From positions 4,836,001 through 4,900,000 of the forward strand of contig NZ_CP036289.1 of NCBI RefSeq assembly GCF_007748115.1: a DNA stretch of 64,000 bases, given 5' to 3'. Made by a program: the position numbers and the translations under genes. Every line of letters begins with the position of its first letter. The stretch's first letter is position 1. Source of the DNA: Bremerella volcania. Lineage in GTDB: Bacteria > Planctomycetota > Planctomycetia > Pirellulales > Pirellulaceae. The notes beneath the pieces are model-generated. The model saw only the letters and a list, made by a program, of their open reading frames with translations, did no database searches and had not been told where the DNA came from. Shown one piece after another: positions 21,791 to 29,846 of this stretch.

Positions 21791-24042
21791 CGGTAGTGCC
21801 GTTGCGGTCGCCCGGCCGTTGCCTGGATGACCGTCAGCAGATCGCCCTGCTGCTCGAGCGTCGTGACCAACTCCTGAAACGTCTTGGCGTCGGTCTTCAT
21901 TCGCTTGAGCAGCACGCTGTGCGCGAGTTGCCCGTCAGGCGCGTCGCGCAGCTTGCGAAGCAGCTTGAGGCACTCGCCGTGGAACGGGTTCTCGGCCACA
22001 TGGTTGTGGGCCATGAACAACATCCGCCGCGTCTGGTGCAGCATGAAGTCGGTCGCCCAGCGCACTGCCGCGACGTCGATTCGCGGCGTCTGGTGGCTGG
22101 CGCTCACCGCGTACAACAACGCCAGCTTGCGGATCTGCTCGGGCACCCGGCCCCAGACGGTGGTGCCGACCGGATCGCCACGGGCTTCCGCGCTGGCGTA
22201 CTCGGCCTCCGACGTGAGACGTGCCTCGGCCAGCAGGTCGCGGGCGTCGTCGTCCGCTTCGACGATCAACGGCTGAGGATGCCAATTTTCGAGGTTGCCG
22301 GTGCCTGGGCTGAATTCCGACCACCAGCGGGCGGCGTCCATGACGCTCGCCGGCGGGTCAATGATCCCCGGTTCCTGGCCGGCGCTGCGCGGCCCGCTCT
22401 CGACGATCAGCATGCGAGCGAAGAAGCCGTTGGTGAGCATCCGCTCGGAGAGAGCCTCGTAATAGTGCGTGGGGATGGCCGTGCCGTAGACGACCAGACA
22501 CGGTTGGTCGATAACGCCTGGCGGCTCCTTGCCCGCCTTGCGCCGCATGGGATAGATGCTGTTGGCCGCCGAGTACATCGTGAGCAGCGTGCCCATAATG
22601 TTCTCGTGCCTCGCGTCGCGGGCCTTGTTGATTGACTGCAGCAGGCCGTCGATCTCGTCAGTCTGGAATAGCATCGCCGGCGTCAGAAACAGCGAATCCT
22701 GAATCCCTTCGCCGGACGCAAACTTTTCGCCGAGCGAATTCACCAGCCCCACGCGATGCATGACATGCGTGTTGACCTTGCGTGGCCAGTCCTTGCCGAC
22801 CGACGAGTAGGCCAGCGCCAGCAGATACAGGTTTGTCCGGTTGTCGGCTCGGTCTCGCACCTTGCGGCCAGCGAGGACCGACTGAAGCGCAAGTGCGCCG
22901 CAGAACGCCAGCGACACGTTCGGATAGGGCGCGGTGGCCAGGCAATGGTCCATCACCTCGGAGACGAAACCAGGGACGCGCAGTAGCGTGTCCGGCAGCG
23001 GCCCAGGATCGGGGTATGCCGGCCGCGCCGGCGTCAGACACGCGCGCCCGTTGCACGCGAGGTTTGACAAGTCGACATCGACGTCGCCTGCGGGTTGACC
23101 ATAGCCTTCGGCTCGCAGCGCCGTGGCGGCCGCCGCGAAGTCACCATCGTGATTGAGCAAGGCGTAGACGGTGAAGGGAGCGTAGGCGCGATCGGGTTCG
23201 AAGGGTGCGGCGTTGGATGAGAACACGTAGAGCACGCCTTCGCGGAGCGTGGCGCTCCATCCCTGCTCCTTTCCGGGGCGACGCCAATACTCGTTCTCGC
23301 CCCCACGAACCAAGTCCCAGCCGTGCCGGCGCAGAACATCGCGCACTTCGCCACGCTCGTTGAAATCGTCTCCAGGCCGGCCTTCCCCGAGCAAACCCGC
23401 CGGCGCGCGGGCGACCGGCGGCATCGTCTCGTTTAGCGCGCACGCGGCTTCGATCAACACCGATCGTTCCGCCTCGTTCAGAACGGGCAGCGTGTTCAGC
23501 GACCCCTGTTCGATTTGGTAGTCCGGCGTCGGGTCGCATAGAAAGAGGCCGCCCTCGCCGCGCGTCTCGATCAGCGTGCAGGTGATTTGAAACTGGTCGC
23601 CAACACGACGCGGCACGTATCGTTTGCCAGCGATGACGACCGGCTCGTTGCTGGGCGTCACCACGGTCCGCTGGGCCAGCTTGCGGTTGCCGGGAATGGG
23701 GCACTCGCAGCGATAGATCACATGCTGGCCGCCCGACTGCGACCGTTCGACGACGAGGCGTCCCGCCAGCGCCGGCATTTCGGTTGCTACCAGCTCTCGC
23801 CAACAGTCGAACAATTCTCCTTCGTGATCAAAGTCGATCATCTCCAAGTGGCCCGATACCTCGCCTGCCAGGACGCAGATGGCCGGCGCATCGGCAAACC
23901 ACGACTCCACCTGCCGCTCCGTTGGCAGGCGACGCTGGTATTGCTTCCAGCCGGCCAGCGCCGGCCGCTTCTCTGCGGAGATCGCGGGCAGCACGGACAG
24001 GCCGGAGCGGAGGTAGTCAAGCGCGGTATCGAGCATGCTCAA
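21760..24042 (-). CDS. Bifunctional primase-polymerase with DUF3987-like helicase region
   Basis: The 760-aa protein has an N-terminal Prim-Pol domain (1 to about 190): GLSVLPAISAEKRPALAGWKQYQ, the metal-binding MIDFDHEGE and SQSGGQHVIYR. A central segment follows (REGVLYVFSSNAAPF..., CNGRACL). The C-terminal half matches DUF3987 primase-associated ATPases, with SSVGKDWPRKV in the P-loop position, FLTPAMLFQTDEIDGLLQSI and a C-terminal winged-helix-like tail. Such proteins prime and start replication of phages and plasmids. It overlaps the helicase gene by four bases, and repeats lie at its 3' end. Confidence 0.88.
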   Translation of the reverse strand: MSMLDTALDYLRSGLSVLPAISAEKRPALAGWKQYQRRLPTERQVESWFADAPAICVLAGEVSGHLEMIDFDHEGELFDCWRELVATEMPALAGRLVVERSQSGGQHVIYRCECPIPGNRKLAQRTVVTPSNEPVVIAGKRYVPRRVGDQFQITCTLIETRGEGGLFLCDPTPDYQIEQGSLNTLPVLNEAERSVLIEAACALNETMPPVARAPAGLLGEGRPGDDFNERGEVRDVLRRHGWDLVRGGENEYWRRPGKEQGWSATLREGVLYVFSSNAAPFEPDRAYAPFTVYALLNHDGDFAAAATALRAEGYGQPAGDVDVDLSNLACNGRACLTPARPAYPDPGPLPDTLLRVPGFVSEVMDHCLATAPYPNVSLAFCGALALQSVLAGRKVRDRADNRTNLYLLALAYSSVGKDWPRKVNTHVMHRVGLVNSLGEKFASGEGIQDSLFLTPAMLFQTDEIDGLLQSINKARDARHENIMGTLLTMYSAANSIYPMRRKAGKEPPGVIDQPCLVVYGTAIPTHYYEALSERMLTNGFFARMLIVESGPRSAGQEPGIIDPPASVMDAARWWSEFSPGTGNLENWHPQPLIVEADDDARDLLAEARLTSEAEYASAEARGDPVGTTVWGRVPEQIRKLALLYAVSASHQTPRIDVAAVRWATDFMLHQTRRMLFMAHNHVAENPFHGECLKLLRKLRDAPDGQLAHSVLLKRMKTDAKTFQELVTTLEQQGDLLTVIQATAGRPQRHYRLLGETSGEA

Positions 24043-25700
24043 AAGGGAATCTCGTCGGGATCGTAGTCGGGGAATTCGCCGGCAGGCAGCGCGTCCGGCA
24101 ACGGGCCAAGTTCATGGTCGATGATGCGTTCGTAGGGATCACCAGCGACGGCGCGGACAGTGATGCCAAGCGTCGCAGCCAGACCGCCGCCTTCAATGAT
24201 CTCGACGGCACGTTGCGCCGAGTCTGGCACCAGATCGGGCGAGCGTTGTCGCCACCACGCCACCGCCTTCTGGCGGGCATAACCTTCGTGCTCGAAGCAG
24301 ACCCATTCGGATTTGTAGTCGTGCCAGCCGACGCGGTAATCAACGCGGAGAGTCTTTGGATCGTCGTCGCTCGCGCCGCGCTTCGTATGAACGCTGTACA
24401 CCACATCCTCGACGGGGAACTTCGTCGTGGTGACCTGGCCAGAAAGGATGCCGGCCTCACTGGCTTTGGCATCGTGCTGCTTTCGCTCGGGTGGTGGAAA
24501 CTCGTATCCGCACTGTGGGCAAATGGCGAAGCCGGCGGCGATCACCGCCTGACAATCGGGGCATTCCTTCGCCGGCGTTTTCCCGTCGCCTCGATCCATC
24601 GTCGTGATTTGAATCTCATCGACGGGGCCATGCCGCAGCACGTTGCCGCCGAAGTCCAGCACCAGGCAGTTCTCTTTGCTGGGGTGCAGGCGGAAGCCAC
24701 GACCGACCATTTGGTAATAGAGTCCCGGTGACATCGTTGGTCGGACTAGCGCCACGCAGTCGATGTGCGGCGCGTCGAAACCGGTCGTCAACACGTTGAC
24801 GTTGCACAGGTATTTCAACTCGCCGGCCTTGAAGCGGCCGAGTATTGCATCGCGTTCGGCGGTCGGAGTTTCGCCGCAGACGAAACCGCACTGGATGCCG
24901 TGCTCGCGATCGAGCGTCTCGACGATATGCTGTCCGTGTTTGACGCCCGAAGCGAAGATGAGGGTGGCCTGGCGGCTGGTGGTGTGCTGAACAATCTCCG
25001 CGCACGCCGACTTCACCAGCGTCTCTTGGTCCATCAAGTCTTCGACCTCGTCGGCCACGAACTCACCGCCGCGCACATGCAGCGCCGTGGTGTCGGCCTT
25101 CGCCTTGCCGGCCTTACTGATCAGCGGGCACAAGAACCCGTCGCGGATTAACTCGCGGACGCCGACGTCGTAGCAGATATGGTTCAAGAACCCGTCGGGC
25201 GTGCAGATGGGCCCGGTCTTCAAACGGAACGGGGTGGCAGTGAATCCGATGATTCGCAGCTCGGGATTGATCACCTTGGCGTCGGCCAGAAACTGCCGAT
25301 ACATGCCGTCGCCTTCGAGCGGAATCAGATGCGCTTCGTCGACCATCACAAGATTGAAGGCGTCGAGTTCGCAGGCCCGCTTGTAGACGCTCTGAATGCC
25401 GGCCACGATCACCGGGTGTTCGGTGTCGCGCCGCTTGAGGCCCGCCGAGTAAATTCCGAAGTCGATCTCGGGGCAGACGATTCGCAGCTTGTCGGCCGTC
25501 TGCTCGAGCAGTTCCTTGACGTGCGCCAGAATCAGCACGCGGCCGTTCCATTGCCCGACCGCGTCCTTGCAGATGCTTGCCATGATGGGCGTCTTGCCGC
25601 CGGCGGTCGGCACCACGGCGCAGGGATTGTCGTCCCGCGCCCGCAGGTGACCATAGACGGCAGCCTTGACTTCTTCTTGATACGGGCGAAGCGTGATCAT
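24039..25700 (-). CDS. DEAD/DEAH-box helicase, phage replication type
   Basis: The 553-aa superfamily 2 helicase has Q-motif-like LRPYQEEVK, Walker A PTAGGKT (31-37), DEAH in VMVDEAHLIP, SAT-equivalent GFTATPFRL, and motifs V-VI in TTGFDAPHIDCVALVRPTMSPGLYYQMVGRGFR. After the helicase core a zinc-finger (ECPDCQAV... ICPQCGYEF) and a C-terminal domain with a YKSEWVCFEHEGYARQKAVAWW segment follow; the latter is typical of helicases in prophage replication operons. It probably unwinds DNA at the origin or during recombination, with the adjacent RusA, DUF669 and Sak4-like proteins. Confidence 0.92.
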   Translation of the reverse strand: MITLRPYQEEVKAAVYGHLRARDDNPCAVVPTAGGKTPIMASICKDAVGQWNGRVLILAHVKELLEQTADKLRIVCPEIDFGIYSAGLKRRDTEHPVIVAGIQSVYKRACELDAFNLVMVDEAHLIPLEGDGMYRQFLADAKVINPELRIIGFTATPFRLKTGPICTPDGFLNHICYDVGVRELIRDGFLCPLISKAGKAKADTTALHVRGGEFVADEVEDLMDQETLVKSACAEIVQHTTSRQATLIFASGVKHGQHIVETLDREHGIQCGFVCGETPTAERDAILGRFKAGELKYLCNVNVLTTGFDAPHIDCVALVRPTMSPGLYYQMVGRGFRLHPSKENCLVLDFGGNVLRHGPVDEIQITTMDRGDGKTPAKECPDCQAVIAAGFAICPQCGYEFPPPERKQHDAKASEAGILSGQVTTTKFPVEDVVYSVHTKRGASDDDPKTLRVDYRVGWHDYKSEWVCFEHEGYARQKAVAWWRQRSPDLVPDSAQRAVEIIEGGGLAATLGITVRAVAGDPYERIIDHELGPLPDALPAGEFPDYDPDEIPF

Positions 25701-26051
25701 CTACTCGGACACCTCGTTGATTTGCACAAGCGTTTTGCCGCCATCGAGCGGCTCGCCCTTTTCGATGGCGAGCCGAATGATCTGGCTGTCGTCGTCATAC
25801 GCGCCGCCATGCTGAAGGGCGTCGAGCAACGCTTTCTGCACGTTGTCGATATCGCGACGGCGGCGGTCAGGCGGATGGACGACGATCGACATCTCCAACG
25901 GACCCGCAAGCGGCCGCACCCCGCGGGCCGCGAGGATCGCGCAAACCTCATGGCGGAATGCTCGACCCCCGCGGCTGATGAGCGTCCGTGCTCCTACGCG
26001 CCGCCAATAGTGATTCACACTTGGCGGATAGGGCAGTTCGAACTCGACCAT
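25701..26051 (-). CDS. RusA-like Holliday junction resolvase
   Basis: The 116-aa protein starts at the ATG at 26049-26051, overlapping the DUF669 stop by one base. It opens FELPYPPSVNHYWRR, the RusA start, and contains the catalytic aspartate cluster RRRDIDNVQKALLDALQ and YDDDSQI. RusA homodimers cut Holliday junctions during phage recombination and packaging. Length is normal for the family (about 120). Confidence 0.92.
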   Translation of the reverse strand: MVEFELPYPPSVNHYWRRVGARTLISRGGRAFRHEVCAILAARGVRPLAGPLEMSIVVHPPDRRRRDIDNVQKALLDALQHGGAYDDDSQIIRLAIEKGEPLDGGKTLVQINEVSE

Positions 26052-26515
26052 CAGGAACGCTTCCAAGGAGGCGTACTGTCGGTCGCAGCCGCAGCGCCGG
26101 CGGCGGGCAGCGGCGTCTGATCCTTCTTCGCGTACCCCTTGATCTCGTTGACGATCTCGCCCGTGTCCGTGCGCTTTTTGCAGCGGACATGGATGACCAG
26201 CGGCAAGTTGTGCAACTCGGCCGAGTCCTTCGGGGCCAGCACACCGACCGCCCGACAAATTGCGGACAAGTCCGCGCGTGCGATTTGCACAGCAACCGCA
26301 TTCGGGTGGTCGAGGTTCAGACGCGCCCACAGCAGGCGGTTCTGATGCTCGCCTTCGATGACTTGAAAGGTCATCTGTAGCAGGCTTCCCGTGCCCGCCT
26401 TGTTGGCCTTCATCTCGCTCTCGGTGATGACCGCGAGATATTTGCCGGCGGGAATGGGCTCGAAGTCGCCGGTCGGTTCGACTTGGTTGGCATCAAAGCC
26501 ATTGAGATCAGCCAT
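26051..26515 (-). CDS. DUF669 protein, phage single-strand DNA-binding-like
   Basis: The 154-aa protein reads PTGDFEPIPAGKYLAVITESEMKANKAGTG, LQMTFQVIEGEHQNRLLWARLNL and ENEIKGYAKKDQ-like C-terminal region, ending in a TPPWKR tail. DUF669 proteins sit beside Sak4-like and RusA genes and are thought to act as OB-fold SSBs. The Sak4-like gene overlaps it by 8 bases. Confidence 0.85.
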   Translation of the reverse strand: MADLNGFDANQVEPTGDFEPIPAGKYLAVITESEMKANKAGTGSLLQMTFQVIEGEHQNRLLWARLNLDHPNAVAVQIARADLSAICRAVGVLAPKDSAELHNLPLVIHVRCKKRTDTGEIVNEIKGYAKKDQTPLPAAGAAAATDSTPPWKRS

Positions 26516-27296
26516 TGGTATTGGCTCCTTCTGGTTGTTGGTTGTTGGTCAACGATTGGATGAACGCCGCCCACGAGAGCGGCAACTCGTCCGTGATTCC
26601 GTAGCGGTTCTTGGCCACGCACGACGGCCCACCGACGCACCGCAGGATCCGTTCGCCGCCGTCCTTGCCGATCGCGTGCGCGATGGTGCGTTTGCGGTTG
26701 AAGCCGGCGTCTTCCGACTGAGTGCGGATGCGGCGAGTAGCGAATAGCACCGCATCGCACCACTCGCTGACGAGCGCGGCGGCATGCTTATGCAGGCGGG
26801 GTGCGAAGCGGTCGTAGGGCGACGACTCGGGGTCCTCGAACCGTTCGACTTTGGAGTGGGCGATCCGCAGCACGACCATGCCGCGCCCATTGCGGAGCAC
26901 GTTCAAGTGGTCGACGATTTCGCGCCAATACGTCAGCGCGTGGGTGTAGCCCTTGGCGTAACCGCCATCGACCTTCTCAATTGAGTTGACGCCGTTCTCC
27001 AGGCAGAGCTTGTCCCACGCCAGACGTTCCAGCCAATCGAGCGAGTCGATCACGACCGTCTCGTAGCTGTGTTCCTCGCGGCGAAGTTCGACGAGCGCTT
27101 CGGCCACGTCCTCGTAGGTCGTGGCCAGCGGAAACTTGTCGCAGTCAATTTCGTCGAGGCCATCCTCAGTTTGAATGAAGATCGGGTTGGGGGCTTGCGC
27201 GCCGAACGTGCTCTTGCCGATCCCTTCGACGCCGTACAACAGAATGCGGGGCGGCTTGGCAATCCGCCCTCGCTGGACCTTGTCCATCAAACTCAT
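26508..27296 (-). CDS. Sak4-like RecA-type ATPase (phage recombination mediator)
   Basis: The 262-aa protein has Walker A YGVEGIGKST (21-30), a Walker B-like TVVIDSLDWLE and a sensor region around MVVLRIAHSKVERFEDP. The central EWCDAVLFATRR segment matches phage nucleotide-binding proteins of the Sak4 type, which promote single-strand annealing with an SSB. The neighbouring DUF669 protein is the likely SSB. It overlaps the upstream gene by four bases. Confidence 0.87.
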   Translation of the reverse strand: MSLMDKVQRGRIAKPPRILLYGVEGIGKSTFGAQAPNPIFIQTEDGLDEIDCDKFPLATTYEDVAEALVELRREEHSYETVVIDSLDWLERLAWDKLCLENGVNSIEKVDGGYAKGYTHALTYWREIVDHLNVLRNGRGMVVLRIAHSKVERFEDPESSPYDRFAPRLHKHAAALVSEWCDAVLFATRRIRTQSEDAGFNRKRTIAHAIGKDGGERILRCVGGPSCVAKNRYGITDELPLSWAAFIQSLTNNQQPEGANTNG

Positions 27297-27595
27297 GCCG
27301 CCGCCTCCTGGGGCTGGTGCTCGTGATTTGCGATGCGTTCAACAGTGAAGGCATCCGGCCCGAACTCTCGTCCCATGAAGCCGGTGAACAAGCGATTGAG
27401 ATCTCGACCGACGGGCGTGCCCGCGTCGACAACGCAGGCACGCTTCGTCGGATCGAGGTAATGAGCCGCATCGAGACGCGTTTGGGCTTCGCCATGCAGG
27501 CTTTCCGTCGCCATGACGGCCAGCAGCAGCGACGCTTCGACCTCCTCGATGGGCACGTCTTCTTCAAACGTGTAGCGATACAATTCCTGGGTCAT
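27293..27595 (-). CDS. Hypothetical protein (100 aa), first gene of the recombination operon
   Basis: MTQELYRYTFEEDVPIEEVEASLLLAVMATESLHGE... is conserved in position before Sak4-like genes but has no known domain. The start ATG is 27593-27595; its GAGGG ribosome binding site lies in the arm of a long hairpin (27605-27657). Confidence 0.7.
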   Translation of the reverse strand: MTQELYRYTFEEDVPIEEVEASLLLAVMATESLHGEAQTRLDAAHYLDPTKRACVVDAGTPVGRDLNRLFTGFMGREFGPDAFTVERIANHEHQPQEAAA

Positions 27596-27604
27596 GACTT
27601 ATCC

Positions 27605-27657
27605 CTCGTGTCGGAAACCGGGCCTCTATCTGTTGACCTACCCGGTTCCGACGCGAG
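27605..27657 (-). promoter_or_regulatory. Long leader hairpin with buried ribosome binding site, containing recurring motif copy 2
   Basis: Arms 27605-27622 and 27641-27657 form 17 paired bases with one bulge. On the minus strand the distal arm ends in ACGAGGG, the ribosome binding site of the 100-aa gene. The loop holds GGGTAGGTCAACAGATAGAG, also seen at 43593-43614 and, less exactly, at 10771-10792. Probably a leader control element. Confidence 0.6.
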
Positions 27658-27664
27658 ATGACGA

Positions 27665-28255
27665 CTACGACTCCAAGTAGTCCCGCATGCCGGCCTTTTC
27701 AAAGCGCTGCCGGATACGACGCATCCAGTCATTGAGCGTCGTGCGGGGGACGCCCATCTCGTCAGCAATCGCTTGCATGGTCAGCGTCTTGCGCAGCTCC
27801 AGCAGCGTCTGCCACGAGTCAGGCAGCGTGGACATCACATCCGCCACATCGACCGCCAACTGCACGAGCTCATCTTCACCGCGCCGGTGCCGACCAAGAC
27901 GGGCGTCGTGCTCACGCTCACCGATGGTCTGAGCCAACTCGGTCGGCCCCTCCTCGGTGATCTCGATCATCACGTTCAGGGAGATGCGCCCCTGGTGATC
28001 GCGCTTCGCCGCCCGCTTGTTACGCAGGATGTTCGCGACATAGCGTTCCACGACCGTGGTGATGAACTTGTTGCGATGAGCCTGGTCGGGATCGAATTTC
28101 GGCAGGCTCTGCAGGACACGGACGAAGAGGTCCTGCTCAAGATCTTCGCGGTCCTGCTGGGTGAATCCGGCGCGGCCCATCAATTGCTTGACCTTGCGCC
28201 GGATGATGCCTCGAGTAAAACGATCGTCACTGGGATTGAATTCGGCTTTCGCCAT
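27665..28255 (-). CDS. Sigma-70 family (ECF-like) factor, replication operon
   Basis: The 196-aa protein starts at the ATG at 28253-28255. Region 2 is visible in GFTQQDREDLEQDLFVRVLQSLPKFDP... TTVVERYVANILRNKRA and region 4 in LPDSWQTLLELRKTLTMQAIADEMGVPRTTLNDWMRRIRQRF, with an intervening charged linker. As the gene before the recombination operon it may be an early-to-late switch. It differs clearly from the sigma factor at 6575-7084, so the element encodes two. Confidence 0.85.
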   Translation of the reverse strand: MAKAEFNPSDDRFTRGIIRRKVKQLMGRAGFTQQDREDLEQDLFVRVLQSLPKFDPDQAHRNKFITTVVERYVANILRNKRAAKRDHQGRISLNVMIEITEEGPTELAQTIGEREHDARLGRHRRGEDELVQLAVDVADVMSTLPDSWQTLLELRKTLTMQAIADEMGVPRTTLNDWMRRIRQRFEKAGMRDYLES

Positions 28256-28263
28256 TTGAAATT

Positions 28264-28281
28264 CTCCTCGCCGGCGAGGAG
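28264..28281 (-). promoter_or_regulatory. Perfect 18-bp palindrome over the sigma gene ribosome binding site
   Basis: CTCCTCGCCGGCGAGGAG: on the minus strand its 3' half GAGGAG is the ribosome binding site, 8 bases before the sigma ATG. It could be an operator or an RNA hairpin that blocks translation. Confidence 0.6.
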
Positions 28282-28328
28282 CGGTTGGCGTGGGCCAACG
28301 ACGAATGGCGAAGGGAATGCAGGCCAAC

Positions 28329-28390
28329 GAAAAAGCGGAGGCGATGCGAGTCGAGCCATGATCGGCGTCGCCCACAGTCGCCTCCGCTTT
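28329..28390 (-). terminator. Terminator after the 122-aa gene
   Basis: Arms 28332-28344 and 28378-28390 (13 perfect bp, AAAGCGGAGGCGA) with a 33-nt loop; on the minus strand the stem is followed by TTTTTCG. It separates the 122-aa gene from the sigma gene. Confidence 0.65.
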
Positions 28391-28460
28391 GCGGCCGGCA
28401 AAATGTCAGGTAACAGAAATGAAAAAGAAACGTCACGAAGCGGGTGCCTAACCCCAGTGA

Positions 28461-28829
28461 CTAGGCGGGCACCTCCGTGACGATCATGCGGAACGGCAGG
28501 CCGTGCTTGATTTCCAGGACGTCGATCACGCCGTCCTGCAGCTCGTCGAAGAACGCGAACAACTCGACGACCTTCTGCTTGAGAAGGAAGTCCTCTGCGG
28601 CGACTTCGGGGCGGGGGCCGTTGTCGCCGCCGAACTTGTGCTCGCGGACGATCACGGGGCAAGGGTCAAGAATCGGCTCACCGCCGGCGATCGACAGATG
28701 TTCGATCCGGCCGAAGTTGACGCTCTGCATCAACTCCAGCAAGCGGGAACGGCAGGCAGAGAGATCCTGCTTAGAACGGTGCGGGGACTTGTCGCGCCCC
28801 CCGCCGGGCGCTGGCGCGGATACAACCAT
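28461..28829 (-). CDS. Conserved hypothetical protein (122 aa)
   Basis: Start at the ATG at 28827-28829 after ACGAGGAG. The sequence (LLELMQSVNFGRIEHLSIAGGEP... DPCPVIVREHKFGGDNG... FLLKQKVVELFAFFDELQDGVIDVLEIKHGLPFRM) shows one alpha/beta domain. The HLSIAGGEP stretch recalls a regulatory protein conserved in planctomycete prophages, but I cannot name it. It lies between the defence-like and replication operons with its own hairpin leader and terminator. Confidence 0.7.
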   Translation of the reverse strand: MVVSAPAPGGGRDKSPHRSKQDLSACRSRLLELMQSVNFGRIEHLSIAGGEPILDPCPVIVREHKFGGDNGPRPEVAAEDFLLKQKVVELFAFFDELQDGVIDVLEIKHGLPFRMIVTEVPA

Positions 28830-28838
28830 AGCACTTCT

Positions 28839-28882
28839 CCTCGTGTAAAGTCGGAATCACCGGGGCGGTGATCCTCACGAGG
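28839..28882 (-). promoter_or_regulatory. Nested inverted-repeat leader of the 122-aa gene
   Basis: Outer arms CCTCGTG (28839-28845)/CACGAGG (28876-28882), inner arms ATCACC (28856-28861)/GGTGAT (28867-28872). The distal outer arm overlaps the ACGAGGAG ribosome binding site. Same design as the leaders at 28264-28281 and 27605-27657. Confidence 0.55.
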
Positions 28883-28948
28883 GAAGTGTCGCTAGATTGG
28901 TTGATTTAATCGGTGCGCAAACGGTGCCTAAACGGTTGCGGAGTTTCC

Positions 28949-29842
28949 TTAGTGGTCCCGAAGTTTGGATGCACGCGAATTACCTTTGTCAGTCAGCCAG
29001 CAGCCTCCTCCACGGCCGGTTTTGCTGTTGATCAACTCTCGCGTCTTGAGGTCCGACATAACGCCTTTTAGCGCATTCGGGTCTGTGCCCTCACCCAAGG
29101 CTTTGATTGCGATCTCGTCGGTTGGCTTCCTGCGATCCGAATCGACCGCATCCAGTTCAAGCATCGCGATGAGCACGAGTTGTGCGCGATCGGCAAGCGG
29201 CTCATCGCCGGCTGGCGACACAGATTCCAGCTCCGCTGGCGACTGAAACTTCTGTGGATCGATGGCCCACCGCCGCAGCCGGACGAATGGAACAAGAACG
29301 CGACCCACCGTTGGGCAGGAAATGTACGCGCGCAGTTCCGAGGCGGATGGGGACTTGATGTACTCAACGCTCTCGACGTGATCGTGACCGCAAGCGTCGC
29401 AGGCGATTGATTTGGCCGCCTCAATCGATATGAGTGTTCCGTCGGCCACGAATTCCTCCACCAGCCCATCCGGCCAGGTGGATACTTCATCGGCGTCGAT
29501 GACCGGCGAGTCCGCGCGAATACGGTCACCAAGCGACAAGAGAATACTGGCTCTATCGGGTTGGCCTCCGTTTGCGCCAAGCCCGGATTTGTCCACCGCA
29601 AATCGCATCCAAGGCAGCCGCTGTTCCATATCGAGCGCTCGCCAATCTTCCAGCGACAGGCCGCGAGTATGATTCAACACCGACGCGGCCAACGCCGATT
29701 CTTCCGCGTCGGAAAGCAGGCCGATGTTGTGGGGATAGTTGCGATCGCATTCCGGCAAGGGGAGCGGAAAGTCCTCTCGACCAAGGAGGCGTGCCGCGAG
29801 ATCGTGGTACAGGTCGAATGGAGTCATGTTGAAAAAGTGCAT
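28949..29842 (-). CDS. Hypothetical protein (297 aa), last gene of the XRE/ImmA-type module
   Basis: Begins MHFFNMTPFDLYHDLAARLLGR. The middle has a possible zinc-binding CDACGHDH plus a later ISCPTVGR, and the C-terminal 80 residues look like a winged helix (DEIAIKALGEGTDPNALKGVMSDLKTRELINSKTGRGGGCWLTDKG). No known family is recognised. It follows the 397-aa gene after four bases, so the two are coexpressed and likely work together. A DNA- or regulator-binding role is only inferred from the C-terminal fold. Confidence 0.65.
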   Translation of the reverse strand: MHFFNMTPFDLYHDLAARLLGREDFPLPLPECDRNYPHNIGLLSDAEESALAASVLNHTRGLSLEDWRALDMEQRLPWMRFAVDKSGLGANGGQPDRASILLSLGDRIRADSPVIDADEVSTWPDGLVEEFVADGTLISIEAAKSIACDACGHDHVESVEYIKSPSASELRAYISCPTVGRVLVPFVRLRRWAIDPQKFQSPAELESVSPAGDEPLADRAQLVLIAMLELDAVDSDRRKPTDEIAIKALGEGTDPNALKGVMSDLKTRELINSKTGRGGGCWLTDKGNSRASKLRDH

Positions 29843-29846
29843 CCGA

